From Asanoa sp. WMMD1127 (GTDB taxonomy: Bacteria; Actinomycetota; Actinomycetes; Mycobacteriales; Micromonosporaceae): a DNA stretch of 64,000 nucleotides. Shown piece after piece: positions 36,179 to 47,022 of this stretch; the stretch's first letter is position 1; each line of letters starts with the position of its first letter. The stretch is from contig NZ_JARUBP010000001.1 of NCBI RefSeq assembly GCF_029626225.1, positions 3,968,001-4,032,000 of the forward strand, written 5' to 3'. Position numbers and translations under genes: made by a program. The notes beneath the pieces were generated by a model that was not told the origin of the DNA, did no database searches, and saw only the letters and a list, made by a program, of their open reading frames with translations.

Positions 36179-36241
36179 GCCATCAGTATTCAGGTGGATA
36201 GCTGATCCCGGGAGGGCAGGGACAACCGCGATCCTCGATGG

Positions 36242-39200
36242 ATGAGTTCGACCGAGGACGCCGGCGGGTCCGAAGCGCGGGCGGAGCGCGTTGCCCGGTC
36301 AATGTCCGCGCTCATCGAAACCCACGGCGACGTGCCCGCGGACCTCCTCGACACCTTCGTCGACGCGCTCACCACGGTCGCCGACGGACCGGTCCTGCGC
36401 CCGGAGACAGCCGCCCGGGTGTGGTCTTCGCTCGGGTTCGTTCTGAAGTCGCGCTACCTTCGCGCGGGTCCGGGGCGCAGGGACACCGGCGACCTGGACA
36501 GGGCGATCGTCCTGTATCGACGCGCGATCGCCGCGGCGCCCGCGGGTCGGAGTCCGGCGCCGCTGTGGGGCAACCTGGCACAGGCCTACCTCGCCCGATG
36601 TCTGACGACGTCCCATACCGCACAGGACGAGCGCGATGCGGTGAGCGTGTACGCCCGCGCCCTGGACATCGAGTGCGACGAGCGATCGGATGTGACGGTC
36701 ACGGCGCACGGCGTCGCCCTCCTGCTGCGCAGCGGCCGACTCGAGTCGGACGAGGATCTCGGCCTGGAGGTGCTGACGGCGTCCCTCGACCGGGCACTGC
36801 GGCTGACGGCGGGCGGGAGCGAGGCGGAGCGGGAGTGCGCGTACGGCCTCGCGATGACACTGTGCCTCATCCGGCAGCGCGGCGCGACGATGCCGCATCG
36901 TGTCGAGCTGGCGGCATGGCAGCTGGTGTTGGCCACCCACCCCGCCCGGCGGACCGACGCTCGCGCCGCGCTCTACGAGCTTGGCGAGGGGGCGCTCGGC
37001 CGCTTTCACTCCAGCGGCTCGGCGGCCGACCTCGACCTCGCGATCGACGCGCTGGGCGCCGCCGCGGCCGCGACGGCGGTCGAGGACCCGCCCGAGGCCG
37101 GCTTCTTCGGGCTGCTCGGATTCGCACTGCGCCTGCGCGCCGAGTCTGACCGGCCGCGGGAGCACGACCTGGACGACGCGGTGACCGCGATGCGCACCGC
37201 GTGGCAGGCCGGCACGACCGACGAGGAGCGGCAGGCCGCGGCCACGCAGCTGGCCGCTCTGCTGCTGCGGCGCTTCGAGGCGCACCGCCAGCGCGAGGAT
37301 CTCGACGAGACCATCGAGGTCTGCCGCGCCGTCACCGGAGGACGCCCGAAGCCGTGGGAGACGCCGGTCGGCGAGACCCTCCAGCGAGCGCTGACCCTGC
37401 ACGCCGAGCTCACCGGAAGCAGCTCCGCCGCGGTCGCGGCCTGGCTCTTCCGCCATTACGCTCGTGACCGGGGCCCACGGGACGACCGTCCGGTCGGCCG
37501 GCTGAAGCGGGCGTTCCACGAGCAGTACACAGTGCTCGCCGCCCGCCGGCGCGCTCACACCCACCCCGATCACGAGTTGGCCCGGGAGGCGGACGAGCTG
37601 GCCGCCTGGCTGCGGCCGGCGCTGGCCGCAGCGGACCCGGGGCCTGAGCGGACGGAGCTGCGTGAGGAGCTGATCGACGCGTTGGCCGGTCGGCTCCTCG
37701 CCGTACCCGAGCCCCGTGTCCTGGACCAGCTGATAGCCGAGATCTCCGAGATCCTCGTGGAGATCGGGCCGCAGCAGTCGACGCACCGCCTGCATCACCA
37801 GTTACAGCTCGGCGTCGCACTGGCGCAGCGATTCGAGGCCGACGGCCGCGAGGCGGACATCGACGTGGCACTGGCGACGCTGCTACCGGTCGCCGCCGAG
37901 GAGCTGCTGGCCACCGACCTGCGCCTCGGCGCCGCTGTCGCGGCGGGGCGCGTCGCCGCCGCCGGCGGCCGCTGGCGGACGGCCGCGGACGCCTTCGCGT
38001 CAGGCGTTGAGCTGCTCCCGCAGCTGGCCGGGCGCCAGCTGGCCCCCGACGACGTGCTGCGAGAGGTGTTCCCGTGGTCGACGCTCGCCTCGGACGCCGC
38101 GGCGACGGCCGTGCGCTCCGGTGCGCCCGACCGTGCGATCGAACTCCTCGAACGCGGCCGCGGCCTGCTCATCGGCCGTGCCCTGGACGCGCGCGGCGAT
38201 CTCCCAGAGGTTGTTGCCGCCGACCCGCGGCGGGGCCCCGCGCTCGCGGCGGAGCTGCGCCGGATCGGCGCCGAACTCGCGCACGCACCGGCTGGGCACC
38301 CGGCAGAGGCGACGCGGACCGGAGCGAGCGACGTCGACCGACGGCGGGCCCTGGTCAAGGCTTGGGAGGCGACCGTCGAGCGCATCCGCGCGCTCCCGGG
38401 CTGCGCCGGCTTCCTGGCGCCGGTCATCCTCGCCGACCTGTTGCCGGCCGCCACGGCCGGGCCGGTCGTCGCCGTGAACGTCAGCCGGTACGGCAGCCAC
38501 GCGCTGGTGCTCACCGAAGACGGCGTGGCGGCGGTCCCGCTGCCGCTGGTGACGGTGGAGGCCGTCGACGAGAAGGTCGACGAGCTCACGTTGGCCCTGC
38601 CCTACGCCGAGCTGGCGCCGCAGGACGAGATGGCGTCGCACGAGGCGCAGGAACCCATCCGGGACGTCCTCGCCTGGCTGTGGGCGGCCGTCGTCGAGCC
38701 GGTCGTGGCACATTTGCGGCGGCGCGGTGGGCTCGCGGGTCGCATGTGGTGGGTGCCTACCGGCATGCTCACCACCCTTCCGCTGCACGCGGCCGGGCCG
38801 CCCGACGGACCTTCGCTCGCGGAGCTGACCGTCCCGTCCTACGCTCCGACCGTCCGGTCCCTCGCGCGAGCCGCGGTCCCGAACGACGACGTGGTTGGCG
38901 CCGGCGTCGCGCTGGTCGCGGTGGGCACGAGCGACGGGCAGGCGCCGCTCCCCGGCCTCGCGTTCGAGGTCGACCAGATCCTGCGGCGCTTCCCCGAGGT
39001 GCGCCGCCTCGTCGACGCCGCGGCCACTGTGGAGCGGGTGAGCGCGGCGATACGCGACCACGCGTGGCTGCACCTGGCCTGCCACGCGACGAGCAACGCC
39101 GACGCTCCCGCCGACAGCGAGCTGAACCTGCACGGATCCGACCGGCTGACGGTCCGCCAGCTGTTGGCACAGCGCGCGTCGGGCGGCCGCTTCGTCTATC

Positions 39201-39484
39201 TGTCGGCGTGCGAGACGGTCCGTGTCGGCAACGTGGCGGCCACCGAGGTGATCAGCATCGGCACGGCGTTCCAGGCCGCCGGCTTCCCGCACGTCGTCGG
39301 GACACTGTGGAGAGTCACCGACGGCACCGCCACCGAGACGGCCCGACTGTTCTACGAGAAGCTCGGGACCGCCCTCGACCCCGCCCAGGCCGCAGCGGCG
39401 TTGCACCACGCCGCTCGCGAGCTGCGTCGTCGCTACCCGGGCCTGCCGACCCGCTGGGCCGCGTACACCCACATCGGGCCCTAG
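36242..39484 (+). CDS. large helical-repeat CHAT-domain protein (second copy)
   Basis: This 1080-residue protein has about 720 residues of helical repeats (RDTGDLDRAIVLYRRAIAAAP, AQDERDAVSVYARALDIE, AADLDLAIDALGAAAAAT, many TPR-like) followed by a CHAT domain. The CHAT part has WWVPTGMLTTLPLHAAG, catalytic His948 in LHLACHATS, Cys990 in YLSACETV, then FPHVVGTLWRVTDGTATETARLFYEKL and a closing WAAYTHIGP. It is closer to the standard TPR-CHAT architecture than the first copy at 24895. The His-Cys spacing is nearly the same in both (41 and 42). ATG 36242 lacks a close ribosome site. Confidence 0.87.
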   Translation: MSSTEDAGGSEARAERVARSMSALIETHGDVPADLLDTFVDALTTVADGPVLRPETAARVWSSLGFVLKSRYLRAGPGRRDTGDLDRAIVLYRRAIAAAPAGRSPAPLWGNLAQAYLARCLTTSHTAQDERDAVSVYARALDIECDERSDVTVTAHGVALLLRSGRLESDEDLGLEVLTASLDRALRLTAGGSEAERECAYGLAMTLCLIRQRGATMPHRVELAAWQLVLATHPARRTDARAALYELGEGALGRFHSSGSAADLDLAIDALGAAAAATAVEDPPEAGFFGLLGFALRLRAESDRPREHDLDDAVTAMRTAWQAGTTDEERQAAATQLAALLLRRFEAHRQREDLDETIEVCRAVTGGRPKPWETPVGETLQRALTLHAELTGSSSAAVAAWLFRHYARDRGPRDDRPVGRLKRAFHEQYTVLAARRRAHTHPDHELAREADELAAWLRPALAAADPGPERTELREELIDALAGRLLAVPEPRVLDQLIAEISEILVEIGPQQSTHRLHHQLQLGVALAQRFEADGREADIDVALATLLPVAAEELLATDLRLGAAVAAGRVAAAGGRWRTAADAFASGVELLPQLAGRQLAPDDVLREVFPWSTLASDAAATAVRSGAPDRAIELLERGRGLLIGRALDARGDLPEVVAADPRRGPALAAELRRIGAELAHAPAGHPAEATRTGASDVDRRRALVKAWEATVERIRALPGCAGFLAPVILADLLPAATAGPVVAVNVSRYGSHALVLTEDGVAAVPLPLVTVEAVDEKVDELTLALPYAELAPQDEMASHEAQEPIRDVLAWLWAAVVEPVVAHLRRRGGLAGRMWWVPTGMLTTLPLHAAGPPDGPSLAELTVPSYAPTVRSLARAAVPNDDVVGAGVALVAVGTSDGQAPLPGLAFEVDQILRRFPEVRRLVDAAATVERVSAAIRDHAWLHLACHATSNADAPADSELNLHGSDRLTVRQLLAQRASGGRFVYLSACETVRVGNVAATEVISIGTAFQAAGFPHVVGTLWRVTDGTATETARLFYEKLGTALDPAQAAAALHHAARELRRRYPGLPTRWAAYTHIGP

Positions 39485-39543
39485 CTTGGTCATGGACTCT
39501 TTCGTACCCTGCACAGCAGCGGCGCTGTCAACGGGAGAACACG

Positions 39544-39972
39544 ATGAGCCGGAACTCACGGGTGTATGTCGACATGGCCGGAGATCTGTTCCACTGCGGC
39601 CACGTCAATCTGCTCAAGGCGGCTCGCGAACTCGGCGACTCGCTGGTTGTCGGCGTTCTGGACGACGAGACGATCGCGCACTACAAGCGCAAGCCGATCA
39701 TGTCGCTGGACGAGCGCGTGGCGGTCATCGGCGCGTGCAGGTTCGTCGACGAGGTCATCGCTCCGGCGCCCTTCAGAGTCACCTCCGACTTCATCAGGTC
39801 GCACGACATCTCCCTCGTCGCGCACGGCGATGACCTGCCGTTGGAGGCGGTGCACGACATCTACGGCGCCGCAGCCAGCGCGGGCATCTTCCGCTACGTG
39901 CCGCGCACCGCGGCTGTGTCCACGACCGAGATAATTCGCCGGGTCCTGGAGCGCGCACCTGCGCGGCCGTGA
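39544..39972 (+). CDS. cytidylyltransferase-like protein (TagD/ECT type)
   Basis: This 142-residue nucleotidyltransferase has HxGH in DLFHCGHVNLLK and the RTxxxSTT signature in RTAAVSTTEIIRRVL. It resembles glycerol-3-phosphate or ethanolamine-phosphate cytidylyltransferases, which make CDP-linked precursors of teichoic acids or lipids. GGGAGA precedes the ATG. It starts 59 bp after the CHAT stop on the same strand. Whether it belongs to that unit is unclear; a signalling-nucleotide role would be speculation. Confidence 0.85.
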   Translation: MSRNSRVYVDMAGDLFHCGHVNLLKAARELGDSLVVGVLDDETIAHYKRKPIMSLDERVAVIGACRFVDEVIAPAPFRVTSDFIRSHDISLVAHGDDLPLEAVHDIYGAAASAGIFRYVPRTAAVSTTEIIRRVLERAPARP

Positions 39973-40044
39973 CCTAGCGGCGGCGTTATTCGGTTGTGCC
40001 ACCGGCGCTTCACGGGTCATCGTCCACGCGTGGTGGGTGTGGTG

Positions 40045-40941
40045 ATGCGGGCCTGTCGCGGCGTCGACGACATCGACGGCATCCGGGCGCTGAGCGCCGC
40101 CGTGCGCCAGGCCGACGGTGACGCCTGGCTGCCCGACGACGTCAGCGCACCGGACCCGCACCGCGCCGTCGCGGCCGACGCGGAAACCGGTGAGATCGTC
40201 GGCGTCACGTCGATGGAGTGGTGGGACGAGGCCGACGGCACGCGGCTCTACCTGCTCTCGGGCTGCGTCGACCCGCGCCGGCGACGTCGTGGCGTGGGCG
40301 CCGCCATCCTGCGGTGGCAGGAGGAGCAGGCCGTCGCGTTCGACCGCGACCAGCCTTCCACCGCCGCGGCGCGTGCCTTCGGCGTCAACGTCGCGCCCCA
40401 GCAGACGGCCAACCACGCGCTGGTCACGGCCGCGGGCTACCGGGTCGCCTTCACGGTCCTGGAGCTGACCTGCCGACCCCAGGGCGACGCCGGGGCGCTT
40501 CCCGCCGGGCTGGAGCTGCGCGCGGTCGAGACGACGCACCACCGTCGCATCCACGAGGCCGTCGAAGAGTGTTTCGCGGCGTCCCGCCACGGCTATCAGG
40601 CGCGCACCCACGAGCAATACCTGCAGGACGTACGCGATGTCGACCTGTGGCAGGTGGCCTGGGCCGGCGACGAGGTCGCGGCGGTCGTGGCCACCGAGCT
40701 CGAACCCGACGGCACCGCGACGACCCCGTGGGTAGCGGTCCGCCCGCCCTGGCGGCGCCGCGGGGTGGGGCTCGCGCTGATGCGGCACACGCTGCGCGCC
40801 CTGGCCGGACGCGGCGTGCCGCTCGCCCGCCTCCGCACGATCGAGGAGAACCCGCACAACAGCGTCGGCCTGTACGAGCGAGCCGGCTACACGATCACCG
40901 ACCGCCAACCCCGCTACCGCAAGCCATTGCCGCCCCGCTAG
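40045..40941 (+). CDS. GNAT family N-acetyltransferase, two domains
   Basis: About 298 residues with two GNAT folds. The first includes LYLLSGCVDPRRRRRGVGAAILRWQEEQ (acetyl-CoA-binding R/Q-x2-G-x-G/A) and FGVNVAPQQTANHALVTAAGY. The second has TPWVAVRPPWRRRGVGLALMRHTLRAL and ENPHNSVGLYERAGYTI. Such tandem proteins resemble mycothiol synthase MshD in layout, but I see no decisive motif for it. GTG 39994 is a possible longer start. It ends 1 bp before the convergent SARP gene. Confidence 0.83.
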   Translation: MRACRGVDDIDGIRALSAAVRQADGDAWLPDDVSAPDPHRAVAADAETGEIVGVTSMEWWDEADGTRLYLLSGCVDPRRRRRGVGAAILRWQEEQAVAFDRDQPSTAAARAFGVNVAPQQTANHALVTAAGYRVAFTVLELTCRPQGDAGALPAGLELRAVETTHHRRIHEAVEECFAASRHGYQARTHEQYLQDVRDVDLWQVAWAGDEVAAVVATELEPDGTATTPWVAVRPPWRRRGVGLALMRHTLRALAGRGVPLARLRTIEENPHNSVGLYERAGYTITDRQPRYRKPLPPR

Positions 40942-40942
40942 C

Positions 40943-41704
40943 TCAGGTCGGCGTGTGGCGGAGCATGCGCACATAGGAGGCCTGGAGGCGGGGTGAGGGG
41001 TCGCAGCCGGTTTCGTCGCGGAGGGTGCGGCGGTGTCGGTGGTAGGCGGCGACCGCCTCGGCCGCCTCGCCGTCGACATAGAGGGCGTGCATCAGCAGCT
41101 GCACCGGCCGCTCGCGCAGCGGGTTGCCGGACGCCAGCAGCTGAAGATCCGCGACCGCGGCCGCCGGGTCGCCCAGCGCTACCAACGCCTCGGCGAGGTC
41201 TTCGCGCGCCCGCGTGCGGCGGTCTTCGAGGTCGGTCGTAAACGCCCGCACCGGCGCCGTGTCCGGCAGATCCTCCCCGGCCGGCCCGGTCCAGATCGAC
41301 AACGCCCGCCGCAGCCGGGTCACGGCGCCGCGTGGGTCGCCCGCGGCCAGCCTCGCCCGGCCTTCGTCGGCGACGGCGCCGAAGACAGCGGCGTCGAGCT
41401 CGTCGTCGCCGACGCCGAGCCGGTAGGCGCCGCCCGCGCCGCGGCGGGTCTCGAGCCGCTCGCTCAGGCCCGGCGCGACGTCGTCCAGGGACCGGCGGAG
41501 AAATGCCGCGTAGGTGCGGATGTTGGCGTCGGCGGAGGACGGCGGAATCGTCCAGATGAATTCGGCCAGCCGCGTCTTGGAAACGAACCGGTTGGCATGG
41601 AAAAGCAGCCCGCCGAGCAACGCGCGTTCGCTCGGCCGACTGAGTTGACCATTCCTGGCGTCCGGCCCGACCCGAAGTGGACCGAGGACACGAAACAGCG
41701 CCAA
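40943..41704 (-). CDS. SARP-type regulator (OmpR-like DNA-binding plus BTAD)
   Basis: This 253-residue protein has an N-terminal winged helix (LFRVLGPLRVG, RPSERALLGGLLFHANRFVSKTRLAEFIW, NIRTYAAFLRRSLDD) and the bacterial transcriptional activation domain (DAAVFGAVADEGRARLAAGDPRGAVTRLRRALSIW, ERPVQLLMHALYVDGEAAEAVAAYHRHRRTL). It is minimal SARP size, without the ATPase of AfsR. The start is TTG 41704, supported by GGGGAGG 5 nt upstream. SARPs usually activate nearby secondary-metabolite genes. Here the divergent neighbour is a small secreted protein, the obvious first candidate target. Confidence 0.88.
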   Translation of the reverse strand: MALFRVLGPLRVGPDARNGQLSRPSERALLGGLLFHANRFVSKTRLAEFIWTIPPSSADANIRTYAAFLRRSLDDVAPGLSERLETRRGAGGAYRLGVGDDELDAAVFGAVADEGRARLAAGDPRGAVTRLRRALSIWTGPAGEDLPDTAPVRAFTTDLEDRRTRAREDLAEALVALGDPAAAVADLQLLASGNPLRERPVQLLMHALYVDGEAAEAVAAYHRHRRTLRDETGCDPSPRLQASYVRMLRHTPT

Positions 41705-41888
41705 GGTGACCTCCCCGTCCGATCCACCATGCGGCGCATCGATCGTATTGGCTCCTCAACCGGCCGAACAAGGCCGGGCAAGTGCCACCGTATGCGCGAT
41801 GTGTGCATTGACCGTCGACCATGGCATCGGGACCGGTGCGGCGAAAGCCGGCCCACGAGTCCTCACGTTCCACGCCTAAGGAGGTCAG

Positions 41889-42320
41889 ATGGGGACGAGA
41901 GCACGGCTCAAGTCGACGTTCGCGGCGCTGCTGCTGGTGGCGGCGACAGCGGTGGTGGCGATCGTGCCGTCCACCGTGGCACAGGCGGGGTGCCGCGGCA
42001 CCCGGGTGCAGTTCACCTACACCAACGCCCAGAACAGGGTCCAGGCCAGGGAAGACACCCGCACCGGCACCAGCGCCACCTGCGACGGCCTCAGTGACAA
42101 CTACGGCCGGTTGATGGACGCGCTCGACGGTGACGGCAAGTGCGCCAACGCCGTCTGGCGGGACCCGTCGCAGTCGTTGGTCGGGCAGGACTGCTCGGCG
42201 GGCACCTGGGCCAACTACACGTCGTTCGACCAACAGGGCAACTCCAGCGCCGGTTTCGCGCTGTGCCTGTCCTGGAACTGCGCCGAAGGTCCCCTGTTCC
42301 ACAGTGTCTGGAATTTCTGA
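41889..42320 (+). CDS. small six-cysteine secreted protein
   Basis: This 143-residue protein has a clear signal peptide (TFAALLLVAATAVVAIVPSTVAQA) and a mature part of about 110 residues with six Cys (GCRG, TCDG, KCAN, DCSA, LCLSWNC), probably three disulfides. AAGGAGG precedes the ATG. I do not recognise a family. It may be a secreted inhibitor, toxin or structural protein. It is divergent from the SARP gene across 184 bp, in which I see no clear direct repeats of SARP type. Confidence 0.72.
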   Translation: MGTRARLKSTFAALLLVAATAVVAIVPSTVAQAGCRGTRVQFTYTNAQNRVQAREDTRTGTSATCDGLSDNYGRLMDALDGDGKCANAVWRDPSQSLVGQDCSAGTWANYTSFDQQGNSSAGFALCLSWNCAEGPLFHSVWNF

Positions 42321-42381
42321 CGTCGACCCGGATGGCCGCGGGCCGACCCACCCGCGGCCATCCCGTCCACCGGGAAGGCTC

Positions 42382-43260
42382 ATGAGGCTCGCCACGGCCG
42401 GCTTGGCCATCGCCACGATCCTGCTCGCCGGCGCCTGCTCGTCGGCGTCGCCCTCCGCCGCGCCACCGTCCGTCGGGCCGTCCCTGCGCGACAGCCTCGT
42501 CGGCGAGCCGGAGTCCGACCCGGGCACCCAACAGTCCAGACGCGACACCTACTACGCCGACCGCGACAAGATCATGGGCGACTGTCTCGGCGAGGCGGGC
42601 TTCGACTACCGTCCCTATCGTCCGCCCGCGCAGGCCCAGGAGGCGCTCGGGCTCTCCGACGACGAGTTCGCCCGCCGCTACGGACTCGGCATATCAACTC
42701 TCATCGACTACCCGCGGCCGGCCCAGTCCGCCGATCCCAACCAGACGGTGCGGTCCACGCTGTCCGAGGCCGCGCAGCGCACCTACGACGAGACGGTGCT
42801 CGGCTGCGAGGAGCGCGTCATCACCGACCTGGGCTTCCCGCCCGGCGGCGGGCAGGTCGTGCTGCCGCCGGCGCTGGCCGACGTGCTCGAGAAGGCCGAC
42901 GAGTCGATGATCAATGATCCGCGGATCGTGGCCGCACGGGACAAGGCCCGTCGCTGCATGGCCGGCGAAGGCTTCGCCACCAGCGCCGACGAGCTCAGTG
43001 GCGAGATCTCGCAGAAGGCGATGCCACTGGTCCAGAAGTTCGAAGCGGCCCGTGACGCATTGGTCGAACAGGGCCGCGACGCCGCCGGCATCAAGGTGAC
43101 CGAGGTCCTGGACAAAGCCGATCAGCGTACGCTGGGCGCCCTGCAAAGACAGGAGATCGCGCTGGCGTTGGCCATCCGCCGGTGCAATGGCGAATACCTC
43201 GATCTGCAGGGCTCTGTCTCGCGCGAATACACCCGCAAGATCCTTGACGGGCAGTCCTGA
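42382..43260 (+). CDS. putative lipoprotein of unknown function
   Basis: This 292-residue protein has a lipoprotein signal (LATAGLAIATILLAGACSS), a Ser/Pro-rich linker and a soluble helical part. It has several Cys near conserved-looking motifs (MGDCLGEAGFDYRPY, VLGCEERVITDLGF, KARRCMAGEGFATS, IRRCNGEYLDLQ). Similar proteins are common in actinomycetes next to MacB-like export operons such as the one starting at 43349. GGGAAGG precedes the ATG. Confidence 0.8.
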   Translation: MRLATAGLAIATILLAGACSSASPSAAPPSVGPSLRDSLVGEPESDPGTQQSRRDTYYADRDKIMGDCLGEAGFDYRPYRPPAQAQEALGLSDDEFARRYGLGISTLIDYPRPAQSADPNQTVRSTLSEAAQRTYDETVLGCEERVITDLGFPPGGGQVVLPPALADVLEKADESMINDPRIVAARDKARRCMAGEGFATSADELSGEISQKAMPLVQKFEAARDALVEQGRDAAGIKVTEVLDKADQRTLGALQRQEIALALAIRRCNGEYLDLQGSVSREYTRKILDGQS

Positions 43261-43348
43261 GCGACCCTTCGAATGGACTACGGCCTATCCCGGACCATCG
43301 TCCTTCGGTAATACTCGCTCTGCGAAACGACAGGGCTGATTGGCAGAA

Positions 43349-44880
43349 ATGAGTGACGGGTCCTTGGCGCGGGGTCGGCTGCGGTTCACGCCGCTGGGCG
43401 GTCGCCGGCGAGCGGTGGCGATCGTGGTCGCGGTCGCCGTCGGCGCGGCCGCCCTCGGCTGGTGGTTCGGGCGCTCCATCGAGTCGCCCGACGACGTCGC
43501 GCGCCGGGCGGCGGCACCCGCCGCGGCGCCGATCCTCGTGCCCGTCGAGCGGCGCACGCTCGAGTCGACGGTGGTCACGCGCGGCGACGTCTCGTTCGCC
43601 CAGGCGGTCGAGGTGGCGATCGACAACGACCTCGGCGACGGCTCGCTCGGCTCGCTGGTCGTCACCGGCCGGGTTCCCGTCAGCGGCGCCCCGGTCGACG
43701 AGGGCGACATCCTCATCGAGGCGTCCGGTCGGCCCGTGATCCTCCTGCAGGGCGCCCTGCCGATGTACCGGGCACTCGGCCCGGGCAGCCGTGGCAACGA
43801 CGTGCGCCAGCTCGAGGCGGCCCTGCGCCGCCTGCGGGTCTTCGCCGGCACGGTCGACACCGTCTACGACGGACAGACGGCGGCGGCCGTCAGCCGGCTC
43901 TACGCCGACCTCGGTTATGAGGCGGTGGCGCCGAGCGCCGACGATCGCGCGGGCGTGGCCGGCGCCCAGGCCGCCCTGCGTGCCGCGGAGGCGGCGGTCA
44001 GCGCGGCGACGGCCGCACTGGCCGAAGCGGCCAGACCCCCCGCACGGTCGGAGCTGCTGGCCGCGGAGGGCGCCGTCGAGAACGCGCGGTCCGCCCGGGA
44101 CGCCGCCCGGGCCGCCCTCGACGCGGCCACCGGCGGCGACGACGCCACCCTGGCACAGCTGCGGGCGGCGCTGGTCGCGGCCGACAACGCGCTCGCCGTG
44201 GCGGTCGCCCAGCTCGCGGAGCTGCGCGCGCCCCGCGACACGACCGCCGCCGCCCAGGCGCTGGCCCAGGCCCGGGCCGAGGCGGCGTCGGCGCGCACGG
44301 CCCTCGCCGAGGCGCGGGGCGCCGCCGGCATCCGGCTGCCGCGCGGTGAGATCGCCTTCGTACCGAGCCTTCCGCGCCGGGTCGACAAGGTCAACGTCAA
44401 GGTCGGCGCGGTCGCGGCCGGTCCCGCCGTGAGCCTGTCCGGCGCCGACCTCCAGGTCGTGTCCGGGCTGTCCCGCGAGGAGGCCCGCCTGCTCCGGGTC
44501 GGCGCGGCGGCCCGGCTCGACGACGAGGCCAGTGGCGTCGACCTGACCGGCACGGTGACCGCCGTCGCGGACAGCGCCGGCACCGAGGGCGTCGACGCCG
44601 GGCGGTACGCCGTCCGGATCACCCCCGACGGCGGCGACCCGACCGCGCTCGCGGGCGCCAACCTGCGTGTCACGATCCCGATCGAGTCCACCGCCGGCGA
44701 GGTGCTGGCCGTACCCCTGGCGGCGTTGGTGACCGACGCGTCCGGCACCGCGCGCGTCCGCGTCTCCGACGGCGACGCCACCCGCGACGTCGTCGTCACG
44801 GTCGGGCTGGCCGCCGACGGCTTCGCCGAGGTCACCGCACCCCAGCTGGCCGAGGGTGACCTGGTCGTGGTCGGGGAGCG

Positions 44881-44884
<4 letters not shown>
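43349..44884 (+). CDS. periplasmic adaptor-like protein of a MacB-type export system
   Basis: This 511-residue protein has one N-terminal membrane helix (AVAIVVAVAVGAAALGWWFG), then a peptidoglycan-binding-type segment (YRALGPGSRGNDVRQLEAALRRL). A long Ala-rich coiled coil covers about residues 205-325, followed by beta-barrel/lipoyl-like parts (RRVDKVNVKVGAVAAGPAVSLSG). This is the actinobacterial version of an HlyD/MacA adaptor. TTG 43340 is an alternative start. The downstream ATPase gene overlaps it by 4 bp. Together the three genes should export a peptide, lipid or antibiotic. Confidence 0.85.
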
Positions 44885-45556
<672 letters not shown>

Positions 45557-45567
<11 letters not shown>

Positions 45568-46756
45568 CCTGGTCGGCGAGGCGTTGTCGGCGAGCCTGGC
45601 CCGGCCGCAGCGGATGGCGTTGACCGCCCTGGGCACGCTGCTCGGCATCGGCGCGCTGGTCGCGACCGTGGGGCTCACCGACACCGCCGGCGCGCAGATC
45701 GTGAGCCGCTTCGACGAGCTCGCCGCGACCGAGGTGATCGTGCGGCCGGCGGCCCGCTCCGCCACGCAGAGCGAGCTGGTCAGCGCGATCCCGTGGGACG
45801 CCGAGACCCGGCTGGCCCGGCTCAACGGCGTCGTGGCCGCCGGCACGATGAGCAAGCTCGACCTGCCGGACCTGACCGTGCGCACCACGGTAGTCGTTGA
45901 CCCGCTCGCCCCGGACGACCGTGCCGCCGACGTGGTGGCCGGATCCCCGGGTCTGCTCGGCGCCGTGCGCGGCACGGTCGGCAGCGGTCGGTGGTTCGAC
46001 GCCGGACATTCGCGGCGGGCCGACCCGGTGGTGGTGCTCGGCGCGACCCTCGCCGCGACGCTCCACGTCGCCGATGTCGGCCGGCAGCCGGCCGTCTTCC
46101 TCGGCGACCGCCCTTACACCGTCGTCGGCATCCTCGACGGCGTCGCGCGCGAGCCGTCGCTGCTCAACGCTGTGATCATCCCGGACGGCACCGCAGCGGC
46201 CGCGTTCGGTCTCAGCGCGCCCCGGTCGGTACGCGTCGACACCCGCGTCGGCGCCGCCCGGCTGATCGCGAGCCAGGCGCCGACGGCCTTGGCGCCGCAG
46301 TCGCCCGACGCGCTGGAGGCGGTGCAGGCACCCGAACCGACGGCCGTACGCGCCAAGGTCGCGGGCGACGTACGATCGCTGTTCCTGGTGTTGGGCCTGG
46401 TGTCCCTCGTCATCGGCGCCGTCGGGATCGCCAACACGACGCTGGTCTCGGTGCTCGAACGCACCAGCGAGATCGGTCTGCGCCGCAGCCTGGGCGCGAC
46501 GCGCGGTCAGGTCGCCGGCCAGTTCCTGCTCGAGTCGGCGGGCATCGGCCTGTTCGGCGGGATCCTGGGCGCTTCGGCGGGCATCGTGGTCGTGACGGCG
46601 GTGTCCTATGTGAAGGAGTGGACCCCCGTGCTGGCGCCGTGGCTGCCGGCCGCGGCCGTGGCGGCGGGCGTCATCGTGGGTCTGCTGGCGGGCGCCTACC
46701 CGGCCCATCGCGCGTCGGGCATCGAGCCGATCGCGGCGCTACGCGCCGAAGGCTGA
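45557..46756 (+). CDS. ABC transporter permease (MacB/FtsX type)
   Basis: This 399-residue protein has four membrane helices: one near the start (MALTALGTLLGIGALVATVGL), a large extracytoplasmic domain, then three at the C-terminus (LFLVLGLVSLVIGAVGIANTTLVSV, SAGIGLFGGILGASAGIVVV, LPAAAVAAGVIVGLLAGAYPAHRASGIEPIAALR). The last motif is typical of FtsX/MacB. It completes the export operon with the adaptor and ATPase. Confidence 0.93.
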
Positions 46757-47022
46757 CATCAGCCCGCCTGGGCGCGTAGCGGGCCCGTCGATCGGCGCCC
46801 ACCGCATGGCCGTCCGGACCCCGTCGTGCGAGGGACGCTCGAACGGCGTAACTCCCGCCGTCGCGGGCGCATAACCGCAGGTCACCGGCTTCTGAAGAGG
46901 ATTCGGGTAAGTTGCGGCGTCCGCCGCCTATCGTCCGGAGATGAACGGTGCAACGGTGGTGCGGATCGTCGTGGCAACCGACCAGGTCCGCGACGCGACT
47001 TCCGTACGCGTTGGAGGGCCTT
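46757..47022 (+). other. 266-bp region upstream of the RHIM-like motif genes
   Basis: No gene could be supported here. A -10 hexamer TATCGT (46929-46934) would start transcription near 46941, giving a leader of about 80 nt before GTG 47023. An ATG at 46941 also fits a leaderless start, but the frame it opens (to 47180) overlaps the next gene and does not look coding. Confidence 0.4.
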
